A DNA stretch of 64,000 nucleotides, taken from contig NZ_JAINZO010000002.1 in the NCBI RefSeq assembly GCF_020179605.1, positions 496,001 to 560,000 on the forward strand. Reading direction: 5' to 3'. Below are positions 19,987-28,008 of this stretch, piece after piece. A program made the position numbers and the translations under genes. Every line of letters begins with the position of its first letter. Positions within the stretch are counted from its first letter, which is position 1. The notes under the pieces are model-generated. The model was given only the letters and a program-made list of their open reading frames with translations. It was not told the DNA's origin and made no database searches. This DNA comes from Geomonas agri (lineage in GTDB: Bacteria > Desulfobacterota > Desulfuromonadia > Geobacterales > Geobacteraceae).

Positions 19987-20897
19987 TAGACGGCTCTCTT
20001 GCCGGACATGGAATAGGCGAGGACGGCGAGGCCGGCAAAGAGAAGCGGGATGCCTGCCATTGCGGTAGGGGTGAGGCGCTCGCCCAGGAACAGGATGCCC
20101 AGCAACGCGGCTACCAGCGGCTCAGCCAAGGAAAGGGTGACGGCGGAGGCCACGGGGACGCTACGCAGCCCCATGGCGAAAAGCCAGTATGACAGGGCTG
20201 TGATGACAACCCCGAGGTACAGGACCACCATGGTTCCCCGTACCGTGACCACCCAGCCAAGATCGGTAAAGAAGAGCACCGGCAGGAGCAGGAGAGCGCC
20301 CAGGCAAAAGACGACCGCCATGACTGCTTCGGACGTCCGCCCGGGGAGGAGCACCTTGATGGCCATGGTGTAGCAGGCATAGGAGGTGCCGGCACCGAGT
20401 GCCAACAGAATGCCCAGGACGTCGATGGCGATGCCACCGCCTCCGGTCACCAGGAGGCTGCAGCCGGCAAGGGCGAGCACGGTGGCGATGCCCCAGGCGC
20501 GGCCGGGACGCTCGCCGCGGACGACGAACCCAAGGATGCCTGCGATAACCGGGGAACTGCCGATGGCGACCAAGGTGCCTACTGCCACACCGGTCCGGTG
20601 CACCGCGGTGAAAAAGGTAAGTTGATAGATGGCAACGAAACCACCCGCGGCAAGGGTCCCCCAGAAGGGCCAGCGCCCTTTGCCGAGGCCGCCCTTAAGG
20701 AGAGCAAGCACCATGAGGGCCGCTCCCCCCACCAGGAGTCGAAACGCGCCGACGCTCCAGGGGCTGACACCGGTGGGAGCCAGGGCCTGGGCGGTGCCGG
20801 AGGAGCCCCAAAGGGTGGCGGCGGCAAGAACGAGCAGAGCACCCGCGGCGTTTTTAGTGGCCGGGGCGGCTGCGGTGGATTCGGGTGCAGTGGTCAT
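19986..20897 (-). CDS. EamA-family (DMT) transporter
   Basis: The 303-residue protein has ten hydrophobic segments arranged as two EamA repeats. The first begins GALLVLAAATLWGSSGTAQAL, and the second begins near DVLGILLALGAGTSYACYTM around residue 155. The family exports metabolites or amino acids; the substrate is not predictable. The start at 20897 follows a weak ribosome-binding site, so it is moderately sure. It is not operonic with prfC (gap 60 bases, same strand, no terminator seen), so read-through is possible. Confidence 0.85.
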   Translation of the reverse strand: MTTAPESTAAAPATKNAAGALLVLAAATLWGSSGTAQALAPTGVSPWSVGAFRLLVGGAALMVLALLKGGLGKGRWPFWGTLAAGGFVAIYQLTFFTAVHRTGVAVGTLVAIGSSPVIAGILGFVVRGERPGRAWGIATVLALAGCSLLVTGGGGIAIDVLGILLALGAGTSYACYTMAIKVLLPGRTSEAVMAVVFCLGALLLLPVLFFTDLGWVVTVRGTMVVLYLGVVITALSYWLFAMGLRSVPVASAVTLSLAEPLVAALLGILFLGERLTPTAMAGIPLLFAGLAVLAYSMSGKRAV

Positions 20898-20957
20898 TGG
20901 GTAGGCTTTCTGTTAAGTCAGACCGATCGGACTGAACGGACGAGCGAACGCGAGGCG

Positions 20958-22538
20958 CTAGCTGTGCTCGCGGGTGGCGTGGAAGCTCAAATCCTTCCAG
21001 TTCTCCATGGTGTTATCCAGGCGCCACTGGCTCCCGGCCAGGTAGGCCAGGTTCCCTTCACCATCCAGGTAGAGGTTCATGGCCTCTTTCTTCTGGAACT
21101 CGTCCAGCTTCTTCCTGTCGCCGGTGACCCAGCGCGCAGTGACGTAGGAAACGGGCTCGTAGGCGGCCTTGACGCTGTACTCGTGCTCCAGGCGGTGCAT
21201 GACCACGTCGAACTGCAGCATGCCGACCGCGCCGACTATCCAGTCCGCCCCCATGAGCGGACGGAACACCTGGGTGGTCCCCTCCTCGGCGAGCTGCACC
21301 AGCCCCTTCTCCAGCGACTTGGACTTGAGCGGGTTCAGGATGCGCACTTTGCGGAAGTGCTCCGGCGCGAAGTTTGGGATGCCGGTATATTTAAGATCTT
21401 CGCCCTGGGTGAAGGTGTCGCCAATCTTGATGGTGCCGTGGTTGTGAATGCCGATGATGTCGCCGGCGTAGGCCTCGTCGACGTTGGTGCGGTCCTGGGC
21501 CATGAAGATGGTGGCGTTGGAGATCTGAACCTCGCGCCCAAGCCTTAGGTGCTTCACCTTCATGCCGCGCTCGAACTTGCCCGAGCAGATGCGGAAGAAG
21601 GCGATGCGGTCGCGGTGCGCCGGGTCCATGTTCGCCTGGATCTTGAAGGTGAAGCCGGTGAAGGGCTCCTCGTAGGGGTCGACGGTGCGGGTGGTCGCTT
21701 CGCGCGGCAGCGGAGAGGGTGCGTTTTCGACGAAGGAGTCCAGAAGCTGCTGCACCCCGAAGGTGTTGATGGCCGAACCGAAGAAGACCGGCGTCTGCTT
21801 GCCGGCGAGGTAGGCCGCGGCGTCGAATGGGTGGGCCGCGCCTTCCAGGAGTTCGACGTCGTTGCGCAGCTCCTCCACCTGGCTCCCCAGGAGCTCGTCA
21901 AGCAGGGGATCGTCCAGACCTTTGACGGTGACGACCTGCCCTACCCCGCGATCCGCCTCGGGATCGTAGAAGGTGATCTCCTTGGTGTAGAGGTGGTAGG
22001 TGCCGCGGAAACGCTTGCCCATGCCGATGGGCCAGGTCATCGGGGCGCACTGGATGTTGAGGGTGCTCTCGATGTCGTCCAGGAGGTCGAGCGGCTCGCG
22101 CCCCTCGCGGTCCAGCTTGTTGATGAAGGTCATGATCGGCGTGTGGCGCAGGCGGCAGACCTCGAGGAGCTTCTTGGTCTGGCTCTCGACGCCCTTCACC
22201 GAGTCGATAACCATCAAAACAGAGTCAACTGCAGTTAAGGTTCTGTAGGTATCTTCCGAAAAGTCATTATGACCGGGAGTATCGAGCAGGTTGATCTCGA
22301 AATCGCGATAGGTGAACTTCATCACGGAGGAGGTTACCGAGATGCCGCGCTGCTTTTCCATCTCCATCCAGTCGCTGGTAGCATGGCGCGCCGACTTCCT
22401 GGCCCTGACCTCGCCGGCCTGCTGAATGGCGCCGCCGAAGAGCAATAGCTTCTCGGTTATGGTAGTCTTACCGGCGTCGGGGTGACTGATGATGGCGAAG
22501 GTGCGACGCTTCCCTATTTCTTGTTCGTTGAACCGCAT
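20958..22538 (-). CDS. prfC: Peptide chain release factor 3
   Basis: The 526-residue translational GTPase recycles RF1/RF2 from ribosomes. G1 is [15 protein letters not shown] near residue 18, G3 [16 protein letters not shown] near 85 and G4 [12 protein letters not shown] near 138. The RF3-specific C-terminal domain includes [20 protein letters not shown] use the ATG at 22538 (MRFNEQEIG); a TTG directly before it is equally spaced from GGGAG and could also serve. Length is usual for RF3. Confidence 0.96.
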   Translation of the reverse strand: MRFNEQEIGKRRTFAIISHPDAGKTTITEKLLLFGGAIQQAGEVRARKSARHATSDWMEMEKQRGISVTSSVMKFTYRDFEINLLDTPGHNDFSEDTYRTLTAVDSVLMVIDSVKGVESQTKKLLEVCRLRHTPIMTFINKLDREGREPLDLLDDIESTLNIQCAPMTWPIGMGKRFRGTYHLYTKEITFYDPEADRGVGQVVTVKGLDDPLLDELLGSQVEELRNDVELLEGAAHPFDAAAYLAGKQTPVFFGSAINTFGVQQLLDSFVENAPSPLPREATTRTVDPYEEPFTGFTFKIQANMDPAHRDRIAFFRICSGKFERGMKVKHLRLGREVQISNATIFMAQDRTNVDEAYAGDIIGIHNHGTIKIGDTFTQGEDLKYTGIPNFAPEHFRKVRILNPLKSKSLEKGLVQLAEEGTTQVFRPLMGADWIVGAVGMLQFDVVMHRLEHEYSVKAAYEPVSYVTARWVTGDRKKLDEFQKKEAMNLYLDGEGNLAYLAGSQWRLDNTMENWKDLSFHATREHS

Positions 22539-22669
22539 CAACTGGAACTCCCGTTAAAATTATCTGGACAAAAGAAAGGCGAAGAGGGTATCTTCGCCGG
22601 ATCTGATAACGAAGCATAATTGCACAGCAACCCCCTAAAGGGCAATCATTTTTTTCCGGTGGGCCGTCC

Positions 22670-23380
22670 ATGAACGACATCTATCAGCGCCTCCAAGTTA
22701 CCGGCGAAACACAGGACCTGGCCGAGATCATCGCGACCTTGGATGCCATTAAAGCTGGGAAGCTGAAAAACGACCTGAGGCTGCTTAATTTCTACCGCGA
22801 AGTTCCGGTCAGCTACGGTGCCGAGGTGCTCACCGTGGAGGAGCACGATGCGGAACTGCAGGTGAACCAGATCCAGGCCGTGGTGATCGCCCACGAAAAG
22901 CTCACCGTTTTGAAAAGCAGCCACTTCCGCAGGGACGTGGCGGCGTCGGTGACCTACGTCAACGTGGAGAAGTCGCGGGTGGTGCTGTCCAACCTGAGCT
23001 ACGCCTTGGTGCGGGCCGACCGGCGCATGTCGGTGCGGGTCCAGCTGGGCTCCGCGATCGATGCATCTTTTGCCGCCCCGGAACTTGACTCGGTACACGG
23101 CCGTTTGCACGACATGTCGCTAACAGGGATGTCCATCAACGTCGCACGCGACCCCAACCTGCCGGTCAGCCAGAAGGGGGAACTCTCCCTAAGCCTCCCC
23201 TCCGGATCCATCTCGGTCGCCGCCTCCCTTTTAAAGGTGTTCAACCTGGAGGAGGGGTTCCGGCTGGTCTTCGAGATCGAGCCGTCTCGCGCTGCTGAGC
23301 TCAGCATTTCCCAGTACATCTTCCAGCGCCAGGTCGAGATCATCAAGGAACTGAAGGACCACCCCGGCGTCGCCAGCTAA
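22670..23380 (+). CDS. PilZ-domain protein (c-di-GMP effector)
   Basis: In this 236-residue protein, an N-terminal YcgR-like beta domain (about 30-110) precedes a PilZ domain. Both c-di-GMP motifs are present: R119-MSV-R123 (RxxxR) and D148-MSLTG (DxSxxG). The protein therefore should bind c-di-GMP. Its output target is unknown; homologues regulate flagellar brakes or pilus and polysaccharide machinery. It is five bases upstream of tatD and probably cotranscribed. No signal peptide or membrane helix. Confidence 0.85.
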   Translation: MNDIYQRLQVTGETQDLAEIIATLDAIKAGKLKNDLRLLNFYREVPVSYGAEVLTVEEHDAELQVNQIQAVVIAHEKLTVLKSSHFRRDVAASVTYVNVEKSRVVLSNLSYALVRADRRMSVRVQLGSAIDASFAAPELDSVHGRLHDMSLTGMSINVARDPNLPVSQKGELSLSLPSGSISVAASLLKVFNLEEGFRLVFEIEPSRAAELSISQYIFQRQVEIIKELKDHPGVAS

Positions 23381-23385
23381 TCCCC

Positions 23386-24174
23386 ATGCTTTTTGACAGC
23401 CACTGTCACCTGGATGACCCGCAGCTTTTGCCCCACCTGGGCACGCTCATCCCCGAGGCGGAGGCTGCCGGTATCACCGGCTTCCTTGTGCCGGGGGTGC
23501 ATCCCGCTGGTTGGCAGCCCATCCAGTCGCTCTGCTCAAGCCAGCCCCGCATCTGCCCCGCTTACGGCGTCCACCCCATGCACGCCGACCTCGTCACCCC
23601 CTCGGTACTTGCTACCCTGAAAACACATGCGGTCACCGCCTGCGCCATCGGCGAGATCGGGCTCGACTACCAGTTCCCCTCCCCTCCACGGGAACTGCAG
23701 CGGCAGGCCTTCGCGGCTCAGTTGCAGGTCGCGTTGGAGGCCGGGCTGCCGGTTCTGCTCCACTGCCGCAAGGCCTTCGAGGACCTGATCGCGATACTGC
23801 GCGAGAGTGAGGTCAGCCGCATCGGTGGCGTGATGCACTCCTTTTCCGGGAGCCTGGCAACGGCGGAGATCTGCCTGAAGCTCGGGCTGCACATCTCGCT
23901 CTCGGGGACCGTCACCTACGCCAATGCCCGCCGCCCGCTGGAGGTGGCCAAGGCGGTTCCGCTGGAGCGGTTGCTACTGGAGACCGACGCTCCAGACCTG
24001 GCTCCGGAGCCGTACCGGGGCAGCGTCAATGTTCCGGCACATCTGCTGGCCACCGCCCGACGTGTGGCTGACATCCGGGGAATCCCCCTGGACGACCTCG
24101 CCCGCCACACTTTCAACAACGCCGTCCGGCTCTTCAAACTCGACCCGTCCCTGGGATCCCATTCGACGCATTAG
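23386..24174 (+). CDS. TatD-family metal-dependent hydrolase (DNase)
   Basis: The 262-residue TIM-barrel protein shows all TatD metal-site motifs: MLFDSHCHLDDP at the start, AIGEIGLDYQFPSPP near residue 88, VLLHCRKAFEDL near 126, GVMHSFSGS near 148 and LLETDAPDLAPEPYRG near 200. Family members are 3'-5' exonucleases on DNA. It begins five bases after the PilZ gene. The last codons read SHSTH. Confidence 0.93.
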   Translation: MLFDSHCHLDDPQLLPHLGTLIPEAEAAGITGFLVPGVHPAGWQPIQSLCSSQPRICPAYGVHPMHADLVTPSVLATLKTHAVTACAIGEIGLDYQFPSPPRELQRQAFAAQLQVALEAGLPVLLHCRKAFEDLIAILRESEVSRIGGVMHSFSGSLATAEICLKLGLHISLSGTVTYANARRPLEVAKAVPLERLLLETDAPDLAPEPYRGSVNVPAHLLATARRVADIRGIPLDDLARHTFNNAVRLFKLDPSLGSHSTH

Positions 24175-24200
24175 ACTGTTTTCATTGCTATTTCAGTCAT

Positions 24201-24228
24201 TTGACCTCCTTGACGGCTTAGATATACT
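24201..24228 (+). promoter_or_regulatory. Promoter of the ferritin-like gene
   Basis: TTGACC (24201-24206) and TATACT (24223-24228) are spaced by 16 bases. The ATG is 44 bases downstream, with GGAGG in between. Confidence 0.65.
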
Positions 24229-24271
24229 CTTTGCCAGGCAATTCCCATTGAACCGTTACGGAGGTACTGCC

Positions 24272-24769
24272 ATGTTCAAGGAATACACACTACAGGAAGC
24301 GTTAAAACTGGCCATCAAGACCGAGAAGGAGAGCATGGACTTCTACCGTCGGGCGGGGTCGGCGAGCAAGGATGACAGGTCGAAAAAGGTGTTCGATCTC
24401 TTGGCCAACGAGGAAGCAGGGCATCTGCGCGCCTTCTTCGATCACTACCGCGGCGGCGACCTGGGGGACATCGACAGCTACCTGGCCTCTCCTCCGGACA
24501 AGCAGTCGGCAACCCACCTGGCGCTGGAACAGGCGATTGCCGCCGACAGCCACGAGCAGAAGGCACTGGAAATCGCCCTGAAGGAAGAGAAGGCCTGTAT
24601 CGACTTCTACACCATACTGGTGAAGGACGTGGTGGACCCGCTGGTGCGTCGTGTCTTCGAGACGGTGATCAAGGAGACCCAGGGGCACTATGACATGATC
24701 GAGGATGAGTACATGCGTGTCATGACCATGGTGCACAGCTCGGATCAGAACATTTACGTGAGGGAATAA
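24272..24769 (+). CDS. Ferritin-like / rubrerythrin-type diiron protein
   Basis: The 165-residue all-helical protein starts MFKEYTLQEALKLAIKTEKE after GGAGG. It has four-helix diiron ligands: Glu in KTEKESMDFY, the ExxH pair NEEAGHLRAFF, Glu in KEEKACIDFY, and the second ExxH, ETQGHYDMIE. This is the erythrin/ferritin-like layout without a rubredoxin domain. A role in peroxide or iron handling is likely by family. It has its own promoter and is followed by terminator-like structures. Confidence 0.85.
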   Translation: MFKEYTLQEALKLAIKTEKESMDFYRRAGSASKDDRSKKVFDLLANEEAGHLRAFFDHYRGGDLGDIDSYLASPPDKQSATHLALEQAIAADSHEQKALEIALKEEKACIDFYTILVKDVVDPLVRRVFETVIKETQGHYDMIEDEYMRVMTMVHSSDQNIYVRE

Positions 24770-24875
24770 GGGGAAGGCGCCCGAAGGGCGCCGGGTCTGT
24801 GGGCAGCGGCAGTGGCCGTGGAAGGGGCGTTATGTGGACCCGGTGAACGGGCTACTGCTGATAAGCTACAACGTG

Positions 24876-24915
24876 AAAAGCCTCCGCACCTTTTGGTGCG
24901 GAGGCTTTTGTTTTT
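24876..24915. terminator. Bidirectional terminator
   Basis: A perfect 15-base stem AAAAGCCTCCGCACC / GGTGCGGAGGCTTTT with loop TTTT works on both strands. On plus it continues GTTTTT. It separates the ferritin-like gene from the convergent lytic transglycosylase gene. Confidence 0.88.
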
Positions 24916-24946
24916 GAACATGGCTTCTACCCGCTCTACCCGCCTG

Positions 24947-25732
24947 CTAGGCCAGGTACTGGGCGTAGTAACCCTTGACCTTGGCCAGGTAATTCCTGGT
25001 CTCCCGGGGGAGGACGTCGGTGCCGTGACGGTCGACATTGCCCGGTCCCCAGTTGTAGGCGGCCAAGGCCTCGTCAACGTTGCCGTTGTAGCGGCGCAAC
25101 ATGTCCTTCAAAAACCTGGTCCCCGCCATGATGTTCTGCTCGGGATCGAAGGAATCGGTGACGCCGAGCCCCCGCGCGGTGGCGGGCATCAGCTGCATCA
25201 ACCCCTGTGCGCCTGCGGAACTGACAGCGCGGGGGTTAAAATTGCTCTCGGCCTTGATCACCGCACGGATCAACCCGCTGTCCACGCCGTAGCGCTGACT
25301 GGCCCGCTGGATGATGGCGTCGGTGCCGCTGTCGTCGGCTACCCCCGGCACGACGGGAAGCTGGCCGGCCTGGAAATGGGACTGCTGGGACTGGAAAGCG
25401 GCCTCGGGCCCCTGCTCGGCTGCGGCTTCACGGGTCTCGGCCACCGCACTGCCGCGGGAGGGAAGCTGCTCCAGAAACCGGTTCAACAAACCCTGAACGT
25501 TGACGTTGGCAGTGGATGGAGCCGGGGTTGCGGCTTCACCACCACCGATCGCCAGGGCGGAACTGAGCATCTTCAGCCGAAGCGCCTCGGCGGCGGCCTG
25601 AGGCGTCACCGGGACGGTGGCGCTCCCTTTGTCCAGCATCTCCTGGAAGGGCACTGCCGGCGAACCGGCGGCGACGGGCTTCTTGCCCCCTTCGACGCTC
25701 CCCGGGGCCGTGGTTATGGGATTGATCGACAT
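24947..25732 (-). CDS. Lytic transglycosylase (SLT domain), no signal peptide
   Basis: The C-terminal 120 of 261 residues form a soluble-lytic-transglycosylase domain: YGVDSGLIRAVIKAESNFNP (catalytic Glu), SAGAQGLMQLMPATARGLGV, DPEQNIMAGTRFL and EALAAYNWGPGNV. The N-terminal half is low in motifs, rich in Ala/Pro/Gln, with AAEALRLKMLSSALA. No Sec signal or lipobox is visible, which is odd for a murein enzyme. One option is export through the flagellar apparatus, as for FlgJ-type hydrolases; this is inference from the missing signal and the nearby che genes. It lies twelve bases after the response-regulator gene. Confidence 0.88.
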   Translation of the reverse strand: MSINPITTAPGSVEGGKKPVAAGSPAVPFQEMLDKGSATVPVTPQAAAEALRLKMLSSALAIGGGEAATPAPSTANVNVQGLLNRFLEQLPSRGSAVAETREAAAEQGPEAAFQSQQSHFQAGQLPVVPGVADDSGTDAIIQRASQRYGVDSGLIRAVIKAESNFNPRAVSSAGAQGLMQLMPATARGLGVTDSFDPEQNIMAGTRFLKDMLRRYNGNVDEALAAYNWGPGNVDRHGTDVLPRETRNYLAKVKGYYAQYLA

Positions 25733-25743
25733 ATTCTCCCCTC

Positions 25744-27150
25744 TTACGGGGAAAGCGTAGTCTCCCCGTAAACCAGTTTCTTCTTCTTCAACTTCTCGAT
25801 CAGCGTGGTGCGCTTCAGGTTCAAGAGCTCGGCGGCTTCTTTCTTGTTGCCGCCGCTCTTCTCCAGGGCCTGCAAGATCAGCCGGTTCTCGAACTCTTCA
25901 ACAGCGCTGTTGAGGCAGAAGCCGTCGTCGGGAAGGTTGATCATGTGTTCGCCGTGCGCCACGGGGATGCTGCGGCCGCCGCGGTACTTCTCGGGAAGGT
26001 CGTGGATGCTGATCACGCCGGTCCCCTTGATGATGACCAGGCGCTCCACCAGGTTCTCCAACTCGCGCACGTTGCCGGGCCAGTCGTAGCTCCCCAGGGT
26101 CTCCATGACCTGCTTGTCAAAACCCTGAACCTTGCGCTGCTTGCTCCGGTTGAACTTCTCCAGGAAGCTGTTCAACAAGAGCGGAATGTCCGCCCCGCGC
26201 TCGCGCAGGGGGGGAAGCATGATCGGGATCACGGACAGCCGGTAATAGAGGTCCTCGCGGAACTCCTTGGAGGCCACCATCCCGTCCAGGTTCTGGTTCG
26301 TGGCCGCGATGATCCTGACGTCGACCTTCTTGGAGCGGGTGGAACCTACCGGCTCCAGCTCCCGGCTCTGCAGCACGCGCAGGAGCTTCACCTGCAGGTT
26401 CGCCTTCATGTCCCCGATCTCGTCGAGGAACAGGGTCCCCTTGTCGGCCATCTCGAAGCGCCCGACCCGGGTGGCGACGGCGCCGGTGAAGGAGCCCTTG
26501 ACGTGGCCGAACAGTTCGCTCTCCAAAAGCTCGTCCGGGATGGCAGCGCAGTTGAGGGCCACGAAGTTCTTGTCGGAGCGGTTGGAGAGGTCGTGGATGG
26601 CCCGCGCCACCAGTTCCTTGCCGGTCCCCGACTCTCCCTGGATCAGGACGGTGGAGTCGGAGGTGGCTACCTTCTCGATCATCTCGAAAAGCGAGAGCAT
26701 CTTTTCGCTTTCGCCGATGATGTTGTTCAAAAGCGCCCTGTTCTTTATGCAAGGCTTGGACCGGAAACTCTTGCTCTGCAGCGCCTGGTGCTCCAGGCCG
26801 CGCTTGACGTGGGTTTCCAACTCCTCGAGGTTGAAGGGCTTTTCCAGATAGAAGAACGCCCCCGCCTTCAGGAGATTGGCGGTCATCTCGTTGTTGGCGA
26901 AGGCGCTGTAGGCTATGGTGACTATCTCCGGGCGGAGCGACTTGAGCTGCCGGATGAACTCCAGACCGTTCACCCGCGGCATCATGATATCGGTGATGAC
27001 CATCTGCACGTCGTGCATCTCTATCTTCTGCAGGGCGTCCTGCCCGTCGAAGGCCTGGTAGACCTGGTACCCTTTGTAGCTCAAAAAGGCGGCCACGAAG
27101 TCCCGCGTCTTTTTGTCATCATCTGCGATCAGTATTTTCGGCGTTTCCAT
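25744..27150 (-). CDS. Sigma-54-dependent response regulator (NtrC family)
   Basis: The 468-residue protein has a receiver domain (IADDDKKTRDF, phospho-Asp54 in VITDIMMPRVNG), an AAA+ domain (GESGTGKELVARAIHDLSNR Walker A near residue 170; FLDEIGDMKANLQVKLLRVL Walker B) and a C-terminal Fis-type helix-turn-helix (NKKEAAELLNLKRTTLIEKL). The sigma-54 contact loop reads GSFTGA instead of GAFTGA. No partner kinase is adjacent. It is divergent from the che operon and upstream of the transglycosylase gene. Confidence 0.93.
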   Translation of the reverse strand: METPKILIADDDKKTRDFVAAFLSYKGYQVYQAFDGQDALQKIEMHDVQMVITDIMMPRVNGLEFIRQLKSLRPEIVTIAYSAFANNEMTANLLKAGAFFYLEKPFNLEELETHVKRGLEHQALQSKSFRSKPCIKNRALLNNIIGESEKMLSLFEMIEKVATSDSTVLIQGESGTGKELVARAIHDLSNRSDKNFVALNCAAIPDELLESELFGHVKGSFTGAVATRVGRFEMADKGTLFLDEIGDMKANLQVKLLRVLQSRELEPVGSTRSKKVDVRIIAATNQNLDGMVASKEFREDLYYRLSVIPIMLPPLRERGADIPLLLNSFLEKFNRSKQRKVQGFDKQVMETLGSYDWPGNVRELENLVERLVIIKGTGVISIHDLPEKYRGGRSIPVAHGEHMINLPDDGFCLNSAVEEFENRLILQALEKSGGNKKEAAELLNLKRTTLIEKLKKKKLVYGETTLSP

Positions 27151-27215
27151 CGTTTCCCCGATTTCGGTTAAAGTTGCTGAGATTTAAGCCGATACAAAAA
27201 CGGTCAACGTCCGAA

Positions 27216-27244
27216 ACTATAGCGAGTTCTCTCGGCAATGTCAA
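27216..27244 (-). promoter_or_regulatory. Promoter of the response-regulator gene
   Basis: On the minus strand a perfect TTGACA (27244 to 27239) and TATAGT (27221 to 27216) are 17 bases apart. The start codon is 66 bases downstream. A second TTGACA lies at 27278 to 27273. Confidence 0.75.
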
Positions 27245-27345
27245 TTAAATGACTAGGGCTAAATATCATCCCTGTCAATTTTTTGCCCGACACCCCCAAA
27301 CATACCCCGGATGGGGGGCTCCAGCCGCACTGGGCGGCGTTCCGC

Positions 27346-27360
27346 ATCGCTGACAGCGAT
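27346..27360. promoter_or_regulatory. Dyad ATCGCT-N3-AGCGAT upstream of the che promoter
   Basis: A perfect 6-3-6 inverted repeat lies 23 bases upstream of the sigma-28 -35 element and about 100 bases upstream of the divergent promoter. It could be an operator. The 317-base gap 27151-27467 holds this dyad and two divergent promoters, and no gene. Confidence 0.3.
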
Positions 27361-27383
27361 CTTGCATTAGAGAAAAAAAATAT

Positions 27384-27410
27384 TCAACCTTTGTCATACC
27401 CGGCCGATTA
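27384..27410 (+). promoter_or_regulatory. Sigma-28 (FliA-type) promoter of the che operon
   Basis: TCAACCTT at 27384-27391, an 11-base spacer and GCCGATTA at 27403-27410 match the flagellar sigma consensus TAAAGTTT-N11-GCCGATAA at 5 of 8 and 7 of 8 positions with exact spacing. It lies 57 bases before cheW. This ties the operon to flagellar late-class control. Confidence 0.7.
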
Positions 27411-27467
27411 GGGTCAGTAGGGCTGGCACCACGTGTCGGTCCCGATTACACCGTAGAGGGAGGGTCC

Positions 27468-27965
27468 ATGGAGACCGCACTCACCAAGGTAAAGAGCGAA
27501 GAGTACGGGGGGGAGTTGATCCAGCTGGTCAGCTTCAACCTCGAGAAAGAAGAGTACGGCATCAACGTCCTCATGGTGCGCGAGATCATCCGGATGCTCA
27601 ACATCACCCGGGTGCCCAACACCCCCCACTACGTCGAGGGTGTCATCAACCTGCGCGGCAAGGTCATCCCGATCATCAACCTGCGCAAGAAGTTCGACCT
27701 GATGGACACCGACTACGACAAGCGCACCAGGATCATGGTGATGGAGGTGGTGGGCGAGCTGATGGGGTTCATCGTGGACGAGGTTTCCGAGGTGATCCGC
27801 ATCTCCGAGAAGGAGATCCAGCCGCCTCCCCCGGTGGTCTCCAGCGGTATCGAGCAAGAGTGCATGGCCGGCGTCATCAACCAGGCCGAACGGCTCCTGG
27901 TCCTGCTTGACCTCGAGAAGATGTTCTCGGCCGACGAAAGAAGGCTGTTCAGCAACGTAGCGTAA
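27468..27965 (+). CDS. cheW: Chemotaxis coupling protein CheW
   Basis: The 165-residue SH3-like adaptor links receptors to CheA. CheW features: LIQLVSFNLEKEEYGINVLM near residue 18, VREIIRMLNITRVPNTPHYV, EGVINLRGKVIPIINLRKKF and GFIVDEVSEVIRI. It is the first gene of the che operon, 44 bases before cheA. GGAGG lies just upstream of the ATG. Confidence 0.95.
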   Translation: METALTKVKSEEYGGELIQLVSFNLEKEEYGINVLMVREIIRMLNITRVPNTPHYVEGVINLRGKVIPIINLRKKFDLMDTDYDKRTRIMVMEVVGELMGFIVDEVSEVIRISEKEIQPPPPVVSSGIEQECMAGVINQAERLLVLLDLEKMFSADERRLFSNVA

Positions 27966-28008
27966 GGCACCAACAGGGGGAAACGGTCCCCCTTTCCGGA
28001 GCACAAAA

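Noticed and set aside
24774-24794. Hairpin GGCGCCC-GAA-GGGCGCC after the ferritin-like gene
   Set aside because: No T tract on either side; the real terminator is at 24876-24915.
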